Counted from the first letter of the stretch, positions 51,572-59,687 are shown. The stretch: 64,000 nt of DNA from Acetobacteraceae bacterium (GCA_024280945.1 JAMXLO010000122.1:124001-188000), one strand, 5' to 3'. Made by a program: numbers and translations. Notes: generated from the sequence alone by a model not told the origin.

Positions 51572-52429
51572 ATGAGCTCCACTGTGCACCATCCCACCGC
51601 CCGGGCGGGCGTCCTGGACTTTCGCGGGCAAATGTCGCTCGCCGCGCGCAATCGATGGGCGGTCAGGGACATCGTCGAAGGGCTGCAACTCTGGCCGCTG
51701 GCAAGGTCGCTCGGTTGGCTCGACATCCGTTTGCGGTATCGCGGCTCGCTGCTCGGACCCGGCTGGCTGACGTTATCGACCGCCGTGATGATCGTCGCGC
51801 TGGGCGTGCTGTATTCGACGCTTTTCCAGATCGACATACACGACTACCTCCCATTCCTCGCGCTGTCGCAGATACTGTGGACCTTTCTTGCCGGCATGGT
51901 GAGCGAGGGATGCTCCTGTTTCACCCAGGCAGAGGGTATGATCCTGGCGGTCCGCATGCCGTTGTTCCTGCATGCCGTGCGCACGCTGGTGCGCAATGTG
52001 CTGGTGCTGGCGCACAACGTCCTGGTGCTGGTCGCTGTCTACCTATATTTCCAGATCAACCCGGGTTGGACAGCCTTGCTGTCGCTGCCGGCAATGGTAG
52101 TCTGGATCGTTGACACGCTGGCGATCTGCCTGCTGCTCGGTGCGTTCTGCGCCAGGTTCCGCGATGTGGGTCCCATCGTCGCCAGCGTCATGCAAATAGC
52201 CTTCTTCCTGACGCCGGTGATCTGGCAGCCCGAGCAACTCGGGCCAAGTCGATGGATGCTGCCGTTCAACCCGTTCTTTGCGCTGCTCGAAATTGTCCGG
52301 GCGCCATTGCTGGGCGTTGTGCCGTCACTGACGGTGTGGACGGCCGCGCTGCTCTTCAGCGTAATTCTGTGCATGGTGTCGTGGCTGTTTTTCGTGCGCG
52401 CGCGTGGGCGCGTGCCATTCTGGATGTGA
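51572..52429 (+). CDS. ABC-2 type polysaccharide exporter permease (KpsM/RfbA-like)
   Basis: This 285-residue inner-membrane permease has six predicted helices and belongs to the family that exports capsule, O-antigen or other polysaccharides. Landmarks are LGWLDIRLRYRGSLLGPGWL near residue 50, TPVIWQPEQLGPSRWMLPFN and the end FFVRARGRVPFWM. The start ATG 51572 fits; an ATG at 51632 would lose 20 residues. It overlaps the ATPase gene by one base (TGATG). No glycosyltransferases are nearby, so the exported glycan is unknown. Confidence 0.88.
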   Translation: MSSTVHHPTARAGVLDFRGQMSLAARNRWAVRDIVEGLQLWPLARSLGWLDIRLRYRGSLLGPGWLTLSTAVMIVALGVLYSTLFQIDIHDYLPFLALSQILWTFLAGMVSEGCSCFTQAEGMILAVRMPLFLHAVRTLVRNVLVLAHNVLVLVAVYLYFQINPGWTALLSLPAMVVWIVDTLAICLLLGAFCARFRDVGPIVASVMQIAFFLTPVIWQPEQLGPSRWMLPFNPFFALLEIVRAPLLGVVPSLTVWTAALLFSVILCMVSWLFFVRARGRVPFWM

Positions 52430-53214
52430 TGGCCGTGCGTGGCGATGCACGCATCGACATTCACGGCGTTTCCGTCTTCTTTCCGCTGTACCACGGAAGC
52501 AGCCGTAGCCTGAAGAAGACGGTGATGGCCGCAGCCTCGGGACGGCTGGGCAAGGACATGCAGCAACGCGTGGTGGTGCAGGCACTGCGCGATATCTCGT
52601 TTACTCTGAACAGCGGCGACAGGTTGGGGCTGATCGGCATGAACGGCGCGGGCAAGACCACGCTGTTGCGGACGCTCGCCGGAATCTACGAGCCGGTGAT
52701 GGGTCACATACGGATCAAAGGCAGCCTCAATTCGTTGCTCGATCCGAATCTCGGTATGAGCGTTGAGCTGACAGGGCGCGAGAATGTGCTTCTTCGCGGC
52801 CTCTACAATCGACTGCCGCGACCGGAGATCAGCCGACTTGAGGAGGATGTGGCGACATTCGCCGAACTCGGCGACTTCATGGACCTGCCGATCCGCACTT
52901 ACTCGTCGGGCATGGTGATGCGACTGGGCTTTGCCATGGCGACTGCGATCCGGCCGCAGATCCTGCTGATGGATGAGTGGTTCATGGTGGGCGATGCGGA
53001 GTTCCGCGAGAAGGCCCAGGTGCGGCTCGAGAACATGGTGCGGGGAGCGGAGATTCTGGTGATTTCGACGCACGACACGAGCGTCGTGCGGAACTGGTGC
53101 ACGCGGGTGCTGTGGCTGGATCAGGGACGGATCCATCTGGATGGTTCGCCGGACGAGGTGCTGGAGGCTTATCTCGGCCACAAGCTGACGCCACTCGAGG
53201 CGGAAAGGGTCTGA
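52429..53214 (+). CDS. ABC polysaccharide exporter ATPase (KpsT/RfbB-like)
   Basis: This 261-residue ATPase is the partner of the upstream permease. Walker A is GMNGAGKT (70-77). The signature region reads TYSSGMVMRLGFA, typical of polysaccharide exporters, and Walker B is ILLMDEWF with Trp after the Glu. There is no C-terminal carbohydrate-binding extension of the Wzt type, so it should work like KpsT rather than O9a Wzt. The CoA-transferase gene begins 3 bases downstream. Confidence 0.9.
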   Translation: MAVRGDARIDIHGVSVFFPLYHGSSRSLKKTVMAAASGRLGKDMQQRVVVQALRDISFTLNSGDRLGLIGMNGAGKTTLLRTLAGIYEPVMGHIRIKGSLNSLLDPNLGMSVELTGRENVLLRGLYNRLPRPEISRLEEDVATFAELGDFMDLPIRTYSSGMVMRLGFAMATAIRPQILLMDEWFMVGDAEFREKAQVRLENMVRGAEILVISTHDTSVVRNWCTRVLWLDQGRIHLDGSPDEVLEAYLGHKLTPLEAERV

Positions 53215-53216
53215 CG

Positions 53217-54395
53217 GTGGCGATTCTACCGCTCTCGGATGTGACCGTACTTGAATTCAGCCACACCGTTATGGGACCGTCCTGCGGCGTCGTGCTCGCT
53301 GATCTGGGCGCCGATGTGATCCGGGTCGAGCCGGCTCCGGACGGCGACCGCACACGACGGCTGCACGGCTTCGCCACCGGGTTCTTCTGCTATTTCAACC
53401 GCAACAAGCGCAGCATCTGCATCGACGCGAAATCGAATGAAGGCCTGGCGATTGCGCACGACCTGGTGCGACACGCCGATGTGCTGATCGAGAATTTCGC
53501 CCCGGGCACAATGGACCGGCTGGGTCTTGGCTGGGCAGCGGTGCATGCCGTGAACCCGCGGCTGATCTACTGTGCGCTGAAGGGCTTCCTGCCGGGGCCG
53601 TACGAGCATCGCCCATCGCTCGACGAGATAGCGCAGTATATGACCGGTCTTGCCTACATGACGGGGCCGCCGGGTCAGCCGCTGCGGGCGGGATCGTCAG
53701 TCATCGACATTACGGGCGGTGTGATGGGTGCGCTCGCCGTCCTCGCCGCGCTGCGGCAGCGCGATAAGGACGGTGAGGGAAGGCAGATCACCAGCGCGCT
53801 TTACGAGAGCTCCGCGTTTCTGGTTGGCCAGCATATGGCGGGCGAGGCCGCGACCGGAACACCGTCGCCGCCAATGCCGGCGCGAAGCGGCGCCTGGGGG
53901 ATCTACGAAACATTCGAGACATTGAACGGCGAGAAGCTGTTCATCGGTATCACCTCGGATAATCACTGGCGGTCGTTCTGCGACAGATTTCAGCGCCCGG
54001 ACCTGCTGGCGGACGAGCGCTTCACAACCAATGCCGACCGGGTGAGAAACCGCCCCGCATTGCGCGAGATCGTCGCCGCTATCGTGCGCGACGTGGCAAT
54101 CGCCGACCTTGAGCAGATCATGGATGAGGCAAATATCCCGTTCTCGCCGGTCCGCACACCATCTGATTTGTTCGACGATCCGCAGCTCAACGCATGCGGC
54201 CGCGCCCTCAAAGTTCGGATGCCGAAAGGCGACGTCGCCAACCTGCCGGGACTTCCCTTCTGCATCGACAACGAGGCGCCCGGGTTACGCATGCAGCCTC
54301 CGGCGGCTGGTGAGCACACCGATGCCATTCTGCGCGCGCTGGGTTACTCAGCGGAGCGGATCAACGCCTTGCGGCAGACGCAGGCGATAAGCTGA
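53217..54395 (+). CDS. Class III CoA-transferase (CaiB/BaiF family)
   Basis: This 392-residue enzyme would move CoA between carboxylic acids. The N-terminus ILPLSDVTVLEFSHTVMGP and GADVIRVEPAPDGDRTRR are conserved, and the likely catalytic Asp is in SSVIDITGGVMGA. The C-terminal SPVRTPSDLFDDPQL is present. It starts with GTG 53217. It is 3 bases from the ATPase gene and so probably co-transcribed with the exporter, a pairing with no obvious reason; the substrate is unknown. Confidence 0.9.
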   Translation: MAILPLSDVTVLEFSHTVMGPSCGVVLADLGADVIRVEPAPDGDRTRRLHGFATGFFCYFNRNKRSICIDAKSNEGLAIAHDLVRHADVLIENFAPGTMDRLGLGWAAVHAVNPRLIYCALKGFLPGPYEHRPSLDEIAQYMTGLAYMTGPPGQPLRAGSSVIDITGGVMGALAVLAALRQRDKDGEGRQITSALYESSAFLVGQHMAGEAATGTPSPPMPARSGAWGIYETFETLNGEKLFIGITSDNHWRSFCDRFQRPDLLADERFTTNADRVRNRPALREIVAAIVRDVAIADLEQIMDEANIPFSPVRTPSDLFDDPQLNACGRALKVRMPKGDVANLPGLPFCIDNEAPGLRMQPPAAGEHTDAILRALGYSAERINALRQTQAIS

Positions 54396-54448
54396 CCGGA
54401 GGCGGGTCTTAACCGAACCTTAAGGCGGCTGAGTCAATCGACGCTGTC

Positions 54449-54916
54449 ATGGTGGATCGAGCCGAGCGCGAACCGACGATGGAGGAAATCGTCGTCGCGC
54501 TGCGCGAGACGCGCCGCGCTGCCGGCCGCGGCCCGCCCTTCACCGTGGTTGGCGGCCAGCGCGACGACAAGCGAGCGTCAGACCCGACCATGGATGCGCG
54601 GAGCGTGACCGACATTGCGCAACTGCGCGATAGCGAAATCGAAAGGCTACTCAGCGAGAACGCTCGTCTGAACGAGCGGATCATGTACCTGCTCAAGGTG
54701 ATCGAGAATATGCCGACGCCCCACGGCAATGAGACCCCTGGCGAAACCGACGGCGAAGCAATCCTCAAGGACATCAGAACGGCGCTCGAAACTGAGCTGC
54801 GGCCTGTCCTCGGTGTGCTGCTGCGTCTGCTGGAGAAACTGCGTGGCCCGGTCGGACGTCAGCCGCATAACGATGGTGGCATTATCGACCTCGACGCGGC
54901 ACGCGCGCACGAGTAA
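54449..54916 (+). CDS. Small coiled-coil protein upstream of an actin-like gene
   Basis: This 155-residue protein does not match a family I recognise. The N-terminal part is basic and polar (MEEIVVALRETRRAAGRGPP). Residues about 60-90 (DSEIERLLSENARLNERIMYLLKVIE) make a clear coiled coil with heptad Leu/Ile. The C-terminal half contains a second amphipathic helix (ILKDIRTALETELRPVLGVLLRLLEKL) and an acidic tail. It has no membrane segment or signal peptide. It lies 33 bases before the actin-like gene, which makes it a candidate partner or adaptor for that protein. Confidence 0.7.
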   Translation: MVDRAEREPTMEEIVVALRETRRAAGRGPPFTVVGGQRDDKRASDPTMDARSVTDIAQLRDSEIERLLSENARLNERIMYLLKVIENMPTPHGNETPGETDGEAILKDIRTALETELRPVLGVLLRLLEKLRGPVGRQPHNDGGIIDLDAARAHE

Positions 54917-54949
54917 CCACTTGCCCCTTGCCGATCAGGAGATACTCCA

Positions 54950-55966
54950 ATGGCCAATACAGCCGCACTGCAACAAGCTGTAAAGGGGCTGGACCTCGGA
55001 ACGAGTCGCATTGTGCTCGCCACCTTGAATGGGCAGAAGGTCAATTTCACTCCGCAGCTTAACGCTTTCGTGGATATCCCTTACAGCAAGATGACCGAGC
55101 AGATGTTGACGCGCGAGAACATACTGCACGCGGTCGAAGGATCGCATATCTACGCCTACGGCAATCGTGCCGACGAATTCGCCAAGTTCCTTGAGGGCGA
55201 TACGCGCCGACCGATGCAGAGTGGTCTGCTCAACCCAGCCGAGCCGAAGAACCTGCAGATGATCGAGCTGCTGCTCGGCCAGCTCTGCGGCAAGGCACGC
55301 AATGGCGAAAAACTATGCCTCAGCATACCGAGTGCGCCGCAAGACCGCGGCTCGGACCTCATCTACCACGAACGCTCGGTGCACGGCATTGTCGAAAAAC
55401 TTGGTTATCAGGCGCAGCCGGTGAATGAAGGGCTCGCCATCGTCTACTCCGAGCTGAAGGACGCCAACTTCACCGGCATTGGCATGAGCTTCGGCGGCGG
55501 CATGTGCAACATCTGTCTAGCCTATCTCGGGCTGCCGGTACTGACCGTTGCGACGACCAGGGCCGGGGACTACATCGATCACAGTGCCGCCTCGGTCACC
55601 GGCGAGACGCCGACCACGGTGCGCCTGCACAAAGAAAATGCTGCCGAGAATGGCTTTGCACTCGACGGCGCCAACGGCGGCGCAATCGACCGGGCTCTCT
55701 CGATATATTATGCCGACGTCATCGAGACGGCGGTGACCGCACTGCAGACTGCGATGGCTGAATCGAAGAAGCTGCCGCGCTTCAGCGGCCCGATTCCAAT
55801 CGTGTGCGCGGGCGGAACGGCGATGGCAGGCAACTTCCTTGCCAGCCTGCGCGCAATAATTGACCGGACCAGGTTGCCGGTCACGATCAGCGAGGTCATC
55901 CTCGCAAAGGATCCGCTCAACGCAACCGCCAAGGGTGCGCTGGTCGGCGCCATGCTCAACATGTAA
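54950..55966 (+). CDS. Divergent MreB/actin-like protein
   Basis: This 338-residue protein has the layout and size of MreB. The phosphate-1 loop is GLDLGTSRIVLATLNG (near 13-28), followed by LNAFVDIPYSK and the PMQSGLLNP segment (MreB: RPMKDGVI). SIPSAPQDRGSD stands at the 'vPsg.t.vErrA' place. The phosphate-2 loop is IGMSFGGGMCNICLAYLGLP with GDYIDHSAASVTGET after it (MreB GdkfDeai), and the adenosine motif is IVCAGGTAMAGNF. In phosphate-2 the usual DIGGGT is SFGGGM, so the metal-linked Asp is absent and nucleotide hydrolysis may differ. It has AGGAGATACTCCA before ATG 54950. It is clearly in the actin/Hsp70 superfamily but is not canonical MreB, which would sit with mreC. Function is unknown. 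Confidence 0.75.
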   Translation: MANTAALQQAVKGLDLGTSRIVLATLNGQKVNFTPQLNAFVDIPYSKMTEQMLTRENILHAVEGSHIYAYGNRADEFAKFLEGDTRRPMQSGLLNPAEPKNLQMIELLLGQLCGKARNGEKLCLSIPSAPQDRGSDLIYHERSVHGIVEKLGYQAQPVNEGLAIVYSELKDANFTGIGMSFGGGMCNICLAYLGLPVLTVATTRAGDYIDHSAASVTGETPTTVRLHKENAAENGFALDGANGGAIDRALSIYYADVIETAVTALQTAMAESKKLPRFSGPIPIVCAGGTAMAGNFLASLRAIIDRTRLPVTISEVILAKDPLNATAKGALVGAMLNM

Positions 55967-55975
55967 CTTTGAGCT

Positions 55976-57049
55976 TCAGCCGAAGCGCACGCAGCTGATC
56001 GGCGGCATGTGCCCGGCCTCCAAGCTCCAGGCATCGCCGCCATCTTCAGTGATCCACAGGTGTCCAGTGGTGGACCCCATCGCGAGCCGTGTACCCGTCG
56101 CATCCACCGAAAGCGCGTGACGATACACCAGATCGTAGGCGTGTTGTTGCGGCAACCCCTTGGTGAGCACCTCGAACGACCGCGCGCCGTCCCGTGTGCG
56201 CGCCACTGCGAGCCTGGCATCCACCGGCAAACGACACTCATCCTTCACGCCGGGCACGAACCACGCGGTGTCAGGATCATGCGGATGCACCGCTGCAGCG
56301 AAGCCAAACTTAGCTGGACGGATGGTCGTCACCTCCTGCCAGGATCGCGCCCCGTCAGTGGAGCGGAACACGCCGTTATGGTGCTGCACCCACAGCGAGT
56401 CGGGCGCCGCGGGGCACTGCACCAGCCGGTGGATGTCTTGTACCTCGGGCGCGTGATTGCGCGGCGGAGGGTAGTATTCCGCATGCATGCCCTCGGAGGC
56501 GGCGTGCCAGCTGGCGCCGTCGTCGCCAGATCGCCATACCCCACCGGTCGATACACCGATGGTGACTTGTGTGGAGTTGCGCGGATCGACACAGATCGAG
56601 GCGACGCCGGCGTCATCGAACCCGCCTCCCATCCAATCCTTGCGCTCGGGCAGGTCCCACAAGGCTTGGTTCAATGTCCACGACTCGCCGTGATCTTTCG
56701 ACAGGAACAAAGCTCCGGGGATCGTGCCGCACCAGAGCCATCCGGGCCGGTCGGCTCCCGCCGTCTCCAGACAGAACAGATACGATACACTCAGCCCGTC
56801 GGTGTCGCTTTTGGGGAAGGCTGGCGCAGGGATTTCCTGCCAGCTCTTTCCGTCATCGCGCGAGCGCTGCAGTTTGACGCCGAAATGCCCGAGCGCCTCC
56901 GCCGCATACAGCGTACCGTCGCGCGGATCGGCTAGCAGCATAGAAATTGGGTCGCCGAGAAAGTGGCTCGCGGCAATGGACCAGTCGGCGTGATTGCGCC
57001 GCAGTTCAAACAAACCCTTCTTGGTGCCAACCAATAGCCGATCGCTCAT
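55976..57049 (-). CDS. BNR-repeat beta-propeller protein (sialidase/VPS10-like fold)
   Basis: This 357-residue cytoplasmic-looking protein without signal peptide has repeated Asp-box type sequences (SRDDGKSWQEIP, SKDHGESWTLN, SGDDGASWHAA, STDGARSWQEV, TEDGGDAWSLE), each near the end of a propeller blade. Members of this group often lie beside a small MoaD/ThiS protein, as here, where the ubiquitin-like gene ends 2 bases upstream. Sialidase activity is unlikely, since the catalytic Arg triad and Tyr are not evident. The real role is not known. Confidence 0.8.
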   Translation of the reverse strand: MSDRLLVGTKKGLFELRRNHADWSIAASHFLGDPISMLLADPRDGTLYAAEALGHFGVKLQRSRDDGKSWQEIPAPAFPKSDTDGLSVSYLFCLETAGADRPGWLWCGTIPGALFLSKDHGESWTLNQALWDLPERKDWMGGGFDDAGVASICVDPRNSTQVTIGVSTGGVWRSGDDGASWHAASEGMHAEYYPPPRNHAPEVQDIHRLVQCPAAPDSLWVQHHNGVFRSTDGARSWQEVTTIRPAKFGFAAAVHPHDPDTAWFVPGVKDECRLPVDARLAVARTRDGARSFEVLTKGLPQQHAYDLVYRHALSVDATGTRLAMGSTTGHLWITEDGGDAWSLEAGHMPPISCVRFG

Positions 57050-57051
57050 CG

Positions 57052-57321
57052 CTATCCACCCGACAGTGCCTGGAAGACAAACAGCTCGTCGTCATCATCG
57101 ATCCAATCGCTGAGGCGTTCACGATCGGTGATGCGCTCACCATTGACGTAGATCGCCACGTGCTTCCGCACCCGATCCTGGTCATCCAGGATGTAGGATC
57201 GCAACCGTGGCTGTGCGGCGAACACGTGCTCCAGCACGGCTCGCACGCTCCGCCCTGGTGCGGTCTGCAGCGGGCAGTCGATGTGCCGATGCAGATTCGC
57301 AGTGAACACGACGCGCGCCAT
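57052..57321 (-). CDS. MoaD/ThiS-family ubiquitin-like protein
   Basis: This 89-residue beta-grasp sulfur-carrier-like protein ends in Gly-Gly (FQALSGG), the part that is adenylated and loaded with sulfur in MoaD and ThiS. Family features are SVRAVLEHVFAAQPRLR and VNGERITDRERLSDWIDDDDELFVF. The start ATG 57321 matches; an in-frame start at 57360 overlaps the next gene. No E1-like MoeB/ThiF gene is close. It is paired with the BNR propeller downstream (2-base gap), so it may serve a conjugation or a role other than cofactor synthesis. Confidence 0.82.
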   Translation of the reverse strand: MARVVFTANLHRHIDCPLQTAPGRSVRAVLEHVFAAQPRLRSYILDDQDRVRKHVAIYVNGERITDRERLSDWIDDDDELFVFQALSGG

Positions 57322-57332
57322 GCGCCCGCGCG

Positions 57333-57740
57333 TCAGCTCTTCTCGTGGATGATCATCCACGATACGCCGAACTTGTCGGCGACCATGCCGAATTTCGACG
57401 CAAAGAACGTCGGCGTCAGCGGCATCTGCACCTGACCACCCTCGCCCAGCGCGTTGAACAACGTCTCGGCTTCGGCGTCGGAGCCGGCCTCCAGTGAAAG
57501 CGAAAATCCCTGGAAGCTGGGATGCCCGGTGCAGCGCCCGTCAGACGCCATTACCTCGGTGTCGCCAATCTTGAGCTTGGCGTGCATCACCTTGTCATCC
57601 GGCTGCGTCATGCCCTGTCCCTTCTCCGGGCAATCCTTCCATCGCATCAGCATGCCGACTTCCGCGCCGACGGCCTTGCGATAGAATTCGATCGCTTCCT
57701 CGCAGCGTCCGTCAAAAAACAAGTAGGGTTGGATTTGCAT
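57333..57740 (-). CDS. VOC-superfamily protein (PhnB/YjdN-like)
   Basis: This 135-residue protein of the vicinal-oxygen-chelate fold is related to PhnB/YjdN and the '3-demethylubiquinone methyltransferase-like' glyoxalase group. It has QPYLFFDGRCEEAIEFYRKAVGAEV at the start, MHAKLKIGDTEVMASD in the middle and the C-terminal FFASKFGMVADKFGVSWMI. Typical members bind metal, but no activity is established for this group. It is transcribed away from a TetR gene; the region between holds palindromes that may be its operator. Confidence 0.85.
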   Translation of the reverse strand: MQIQPYLFFDGRCEEAIEFYRKAVGAEVGMLMRWKDCPEKGQGMTQPDDKVMHAKLKIGDTEVMASDGRCTGHPSFQGFSLSLEAGSDAEAETLFNALGEGGQVQMPLTPTFFASKFGMVADKFGVSWMIIHEKS

Positions 57741-57798
57741 CGTTGGAAGTCCTCCGCCTCGAACTGGGCTGACAGCCTTGTTGCGCGTGCGGGCGCAA

Positions 57799-57847
57799 TG
57801 TATACACCGTCCACACCAAGCTAGCAAACACCGTGGACAGTGTCCAC
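57799..57847. promoter_or_regulatory. Likely operators between the VOC and TetR genes
   Basis: The gap contains a perfect palindrome GTGGACAGTGTCCAC (57833-57847, 7-base arms) and TGTATACA (57799-57806, palindromic). The latter is followed by CACCGTCCAC (57805-57814), which repeats the half-site motif; CACCGTGGAC appears again at 57829. Paired palindromes between a TetR gene and a divergent target gene are typical TetR operators. The palindrome covers an in-frame GTG (57833), so the TetR start is more likely ATG 57848 immediately after it. Confidence 0.75.
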
Positions 57848-58510
57848 ATGCCTCGCGGAGCGGTGATGATGGATGCCATGTACCAATTGCCGCCACGCCG
57901 CACATACCACCACGGGGATCTGCGACAGGCATTGCTGGACGCGGGCATCGCGCTGGCACGGGTCGGCGGTCCCGAAGCCGTGGTGCTGCGCGAGGCGACG
58001 CGGCGTGCCGGCGTGGTGCCCAACGCCGCGTACCGCCACTTCGCCAATCGCCAGGCATTGCTGCAGGCGGTGCGGGCGGCGGCGCTCGCCGCGCTGGCCA
58101 CGGCAATGGAGAAAGAGCGGGCCAGACAGCGCCGCGGTAAACATGGTGTCGATGCCGCGCGTGCCAGCCTGCGCGCAATCGGCACCGCCTATCTCCGCTT
58201 TGCCCGCACCGAGCCAGGACTGTTCCGCACCGCGTTCGGCGTGCCAGGCGATCCGGAGACGACAGCGCATCCAGCGATGGCCGGCAAGAGCGGGCTCAAT
58301 CCATTCCAACTCCTCAGCACGGCTCTGGACGAACTGGTACAAGCCGACCTCCTGCCCAAGAAGCGCCGACCCGACGCAGAGTATGTTGCCTGGTCTGCCG
58401 TGCACGGGCTGGCGATGCTGGTGCTGGAAGGTCCGCTGCGCCGGCTGCCACGCACGCAGATCCGCGGCATCGAGCAGCGTCTGCTCGCCATGGTCGAGAA
58501 GGGTTTGTAG
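57848..58510 (+). CDS. TetR-family transcription regulator
   Basis: This 220-residue regulator has an N-terminal helix-turn-helix (about 12-60; YHHGDLRQALLDAGIALA, RRAGVVPNAAYRHFANRQAL) and a C-terminal ligand-binding part of the WHG/TetR_C_13 type (about 80-200; FRTAFGVPG, WSAVHGLAMLVLEGPLR). The start is set at ATG 57848; the GTG at 57833 would put the N-terminus on the operator palindrome. It is expected to repress itself and the divergent VOC gene. The ligand is unknown. Confidence 0.88.
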   Translation: MPRGAVMMDAMYQLPPRRTYHHGDLRQALLDAGIALARVGGPEAVVLREATRRAGVVPNAAYRHFANRQALLQAVRAAALAALATAMEKERARQRRGKHGVDAARASLRAIGTAYLRFARTEPGLFRTAFGVPGDPETTAHPAMAGKSGLNPFQLLSTALDELVQADLLPKKRRPDAEYVAWSAVHGLAMLVLEGPLRRLPRTQIRGIEQRLLAMVEKGL

Positions 58511-58533
58511 CCCCTACCCCCACTGACGTGATG

Positions 58534-59343
58534 TCACGCGACCAGCCGGTCGAGTACCTCGGCACACTTCAGGCGATAACTCGCATCGCTGCCGTCCTCC
58601 AGCGACCAAGCCGCTGATAACCCCGCATGTGCCAAGGCGAAGCCAAGGACGCGCTGGACGTCCAGCGCGTCCCGTTCCGCATAAAGCCTGGCGAGCCGCA
58701 GCATCCGCTCGGGTCGATGCACGATGGCGCCGTGCGGCTGCGGATTGCACAGCAGATTGGCAAACTCATAGGTGTGTTCGCCGAGCAGGCCCTTGGGGTC
58801 GATGGCAAGCCAGCCGCGCGGGCTGTGCAGGACATTCTCGTGATGTAAATCGCCGTGCAGGACGACGATCTGATGCTCCGTCGCCAACAGATCGCGGGCG
58901 ACGGCAGCGCATCGCGCCAGAATGGGTAGCTCGGCCTCGCGCGCGAAAAGCGAATGGAACCAGGCATCCAACCTGATCAGCCCGCTCGGTGCCGGTAGAT
59001 CGCGCGGAGCGTGAAGTTGCGCAACGCAGTCTGCGAGAATCGCCGCGGCCTGATCATCACCTCCGGATAGTGCTATCGCGATGAGTGACAGATCGTCGCC
59101 TGCCCGCTCCATCAGCCAGGCATCGTCATCGGCAGCTATCAGGCGAACGGCGCCGATGCCGGCAAAATAGCGCAGGACATCGGCGCCGGCCCGCTCATCA
59201 CTTGCCGGTTTGAGGACCTTGAGCATCGCAGGGCCGTCGTCATGCCGTACCGGCAGGAGCTGACTGGTACTGGTCTCGATCAACCTACCTTCGGGCTGGA
59301 GACCCCACTTCTGCAGACACCGCCGAAGCGCTGCATCGTCCAT
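58534..59343 (-). CDS. Aminoglycoside/hydroxyurea-type phosphotransferase (APH(6) family)
   Basis: This 269-residue kinase-like enzyme of the family that includes streptomycin 6-phosphotransferases has the catalytic loop VLHGDLHHENVL and the metal-binding AIDPKGLLGEHTYEFANLL, both intact. The N-terminal TSQLLPVRHDDGPAMLKVLKP carries the ATP-binding Lys. The start is ATG 59343, overlapping the stop of the methyltransferase remnant (TGATG). Such genes occur in many environmental chromosomes, and an antibiotic substrate cannot be assumed. No mobile element is near. Confidence 0.85.
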   Translation of the reverse strand: MDDAALRRCLQKWGLQPEGRLIETSTSQLLPVRHDDGPAMLKVLKPASDERAGADVLRYFAGIGAVRLIAADDDAWLMERAGDDLSLIAIALSGGDDQAAAILADCVAQLHAPRDLPAPSGLIRLDAWFHSLFAREAELPILARCAAVARDLLATEHQIVVLHGDLHHENVLHSPRGWLAIDPKGLLGEHTYEFANLLCNPQPHGAIVHRPERMLRLARLYAERDALDVQRVLGFALAHAGLSAAWSLEDGSDASYRLKCAEVLDRLVA

Positions 59344-59630
59344 CACCGCGCGACCACGATTAGCTCTTTGCCATATGCCGGCGACCGCCGGAGAAATTGC
59401 TGTACTCCGTCTCCATCGCGAAGCCGCTCAGTGCGAGCAAATGGCGCAGTTCCCAGCGATAGGTCCAGCGCAGGGCCATCTCACGCGTTGCCTGTTCGAG
59501 CACCTCGCCGGTCTGGCTGAATTCCGTGGTAGAACCCCACAGCGCCGACGATCGGCGGCGCTGGCGTGTGGTAGGATGCGTCGTAGGCACAGACGAAGAG
59601 CGAGGAGCTGCCTTCGTAGAACCGCTCCAT
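59343..59630 (-). pseudogene. SAM-dependent methyltransferase gene with central deletion
   Basis: Frame one (from ATG 59630) reads MERFYEGSSSLFVCAYDASY and, further on, VGAVGFYHG, matching the N-terminal lead-in of class I methyltransferases just before the glycine-rich SAM loop. At about 59525 the sequence jumps, in another frame, to a C-terminal part: MALRWTYRWELRHLLALSGF, then METEYSNFSG. A further shift near 59380 restores SPAYGKELIVVAR before the stop at 59343. The SAM-binding core (about 150-170 residues in relatives) is missing. An internal deletion plus frameshifts have destroyed the gene. Its former stop overlaps the phosphotransferase ATG, so the two were an operon. Confidence 0.75.
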
Positions 59631-59639
59631 TATGTTCGA

Positions 59640-59687
59640 GCCCGTGATTCACGTCCTCCGACGCTTCCGCCTCGGACGATCACGGGC
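59640..59687 (-). terminator. Stem-loop directly after nusG
   Basis: The outer arms GCCCGTGAT (59640-59648) and ATCACGGGC (59679-59687) pair perfectly, and inner TCCGA/TCGGA extends the stem. It starts at the nusG stop codon on the minus strand. There is no T-run after it, so it is either a Rho-assisted terminator or a 3'-end stabiliser of the secE-nusG message. Confidence 0.6.

Noticed and set aside
57333-58178. 281-residue form of the VOC protein
   Set aside because: The extension is Arg/Pro/Ala-rich shadow sequence opposite the TetR gene and across the operators; the conserved start is ATG 57740.
58534-59343. Acquired antibiotic-resistance cassette at the phosphotransferase gene
   Set aside because: No integron site, insertion sequence or change in base composition is visible around it, and an operon partner remnant lies directly upstream, so it looks like a resident chromosomal gene.
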